Positions 4,175-5,028 of a DNA stretch of 5,028 nucleotides are shown in pieces. Source of the DNA: JAAXQD01 sp032126435. Lineage in GTDB: Bacteria; Desulfobacterota; Desulfobacteria; Desulfobacterales; UBA11574. The stretch's first letter is position 1. Each line of letters opens with the position of its first letter. A program made the translations under genes and the position numbers. The stretch is taken from contig JAQBBE010000065.1 in the NCBI GenBank assembly GCA_032126435.1, positions 1 through 5,028 on the forward strand, read 5' to 3'. The notes beneath the pieces were generated by a model that was not told the DNA's origin, searched no databases, and saw only the letters and a list, made by a program, of their open reading frames with translations.

Positions 4175-5028
4175 ATGCGTATTGTAGACCTGCGATCGGA
4201 CACCCTCACCCAGCCGACCCCTTCCATGCGACAGGCCATGTCGGCGGCGAAAGTCGGAGACGATGTGTTCGGTGAAGACCCGACGGTGAATCTTTTGGAA
4301 GAAATGGTTGCAAAACGGCTGGGAAAAGAAGCTGCACTGTTTGTGCCCAGTGGAACCATGGCAAACATGGTGAGCCAGATGACGCACTGTGGGCGGGGTG
4401 ACGAAGTAATTCTTGGCGATCAATCCCATATTTTTTTCTATGAGCAGGGAGGATCATCTGCTTTGGGCGGCATACATCCACGCACTGTAGCCAACCAACC
4501 TGACGGCAAGATGGCTCTCCATAACATAGAAGCGGCAATTCGACAGGACGACATTCACTTTCCGATAACACGGCTGATTGTTCTTGAAAACACCCATAAC
4601 CGATGTAATGGAAGCCCCCTGGATGCTGCGTACATGCATTCCGTGGGAAAGTTGGCACGTCGTTACGGGCTGAAAATACATGTTGACGGCGCCCGGCTTT
4701 TTAATGCCGCAGTTGCTTTGGGTGTCGAAGCACGGGAACTGGTTGCCGAAGCAGATTCGGTCAATATTTGTCTGAGCAAGGGGCTGGCTGCGCCGGTGGG
4801 CTCGATAGTTACCGGGAACCGAGAGTTTATTTCAAAAGCTCGGCGGGTTCGCAAGGTGTTGGGTGGCGGTATGCGGCAGGCGGGCATACTGGCAGCAGCG
4901 GGTATCGTTTCTTTGACGGAAATGGTAGATCGTTTGGAAGATGATCATGTAACCGCCCGAAAATTGGCAGAAGGCTTGGCCGATGTAAAAGGTCTGTCAA
5001 TTGATCCCGATGATGTGAAGACCAATAT
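4175..5028 (+). CDS. ltaE: Low-specificity L-threonine aldolase, 3' end cut by the window
   Basis: This PLP enzyme of fold type I, in the beta-eliminating lyase family, reversibly cleaves L-threonine or L-allo-threonine to glycine and acetaldehyde in the cytoplasm. The open frame gives 284 codons, to about four fifths of the usual 330-350. It starts DLRSDTLTQPT (5-15), with GDDVFGEDPTVN (28-39) and the phosphate-binding FVPSGTMAN (56-64). His85 is placed to stack on the cofactor ring. ENTH (138-141) and HVDGAR (169-174), with the Asp171 that contacts the pyridine nitrogen and Arg174, follow. The Schiff-base Lys202 lies in CLSKGLAAPVGS (199-210), and GGGMRQAG (230-237) comes after. The visible end (DDVKTN) matches the start of the conserved DTNM region. 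AAGGAG (4163-4168), 6 nt before ATG, fixes the start. All catalytic residues in view are intact. It lies behind two terminators with its own -10, so it is not part of the chaperone operon. Strict L-allo specificity cannot be told from sequence. Confidence 0.95.
   Translation, partial: MRIVDLRSDTLTQPTPSMRQAMSAAKVGDDVFGEDPTVNLLEEMVAKRLGKEAALFVPSGTMANMVSQMTHCGRGDEVILGDQSHIFFYEQGGSSALGGIHPRTVANQPDGKMALHNIEAAIRQDDIHFPITRLIVLENTHNRCNGSPLDAAYMHSVGKLARRYGLKIHVDGARLFNAAVALGVEARELVAEADSVNICLSKGLAAPVGSIVTGNREFISKARRVRKVLGGGMRQAGILAAAGIVSLTEMVDRLEDDHVTARKLAEGLADVKGLSIDPDDVKTN

Noticed and set aside
4126..4887. Minus-strand open frames of up to 150 codons opposite the threonine aldolase gene
   Set aside because: The plus-strand frame encodes an intact, clearly recognisable enzyme; the antisense products resemble no family.

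Overview
The window looks like a chromosomal housekeeping locus from a Gram-negative-type bacterium, most plausibly a member of Desulfobacterota (the old Deltaproteobacteria) or a neighbouring phylum. DnaK carries the extra segment in its ATPase domain (about residues 78-105) seen in Gram-negative-type Hsp70s and absent from Firmicutes DnaK. The SRP RNA, however, is the large form with an Alu domain rather than the short 4.5S form of most well-known proteobacteria. Base composition is moderate and intergenic DNA is AT-rich. The taxonomic call is an inference from these features, not a search result.

Layout. Positions 1-352 (minus strand) hold the N-terminal 117 codons of an unrecognised gene that runs off the left edge. 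Positions 353-920 have no convincing gene. They hold that gene's leader, a long imperfect inverted repeat (491-750, arms of about 95 nt), a small hairpin (812-833), a hairpin with a T tract (857-899) and the promoter of the next gene. Positions 921-1176 encode the large SRP RNA; its two ends pair perfectly and the domain IV signature is intact. A probable sigma70-type promoter (1252-1279) then precedes grpE (1362-1985) and dnaK (2037-3962). These form a two-gene chaperone operon closed by a strong terminator (3984-4022). A second small terminator-like hairpin (4059-4077) and a consensus -10 box (4143-4148) separate the operon from a low-specificity L-threonine aldolase gene (4175 to the right edge, incomplete).

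How the genes work together. GrpE is the nucleotide-exchange factor for DnaK, so the central pair is one functional unit. SRP RNA serves co-translational targeting and is a separate transcription unit. Both concern nascent or unfolded protein, but a functional reason for their adjacency is only a guess. hrcA is not directly upstream of grpE and dnaJ is not directly downstream of dnaK, so the usual hrcA-grpE-dnaK-dnaJ cluster is reduced here to grpE-dnaK. Threonine aldolase is metabolically unrelated and appears to be transcribed on its own.

The least explained part is the 490-900 interval. Its long inverted repeat, secondary hairpins and recurring GCGAAGC motifs suggest a degraded non-autonomous mobile element, a dispersed intergenic repeat family or a structured RNA. 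I found no CRISPR array, recognisable insertion sequence, transposase or tRNA gene.
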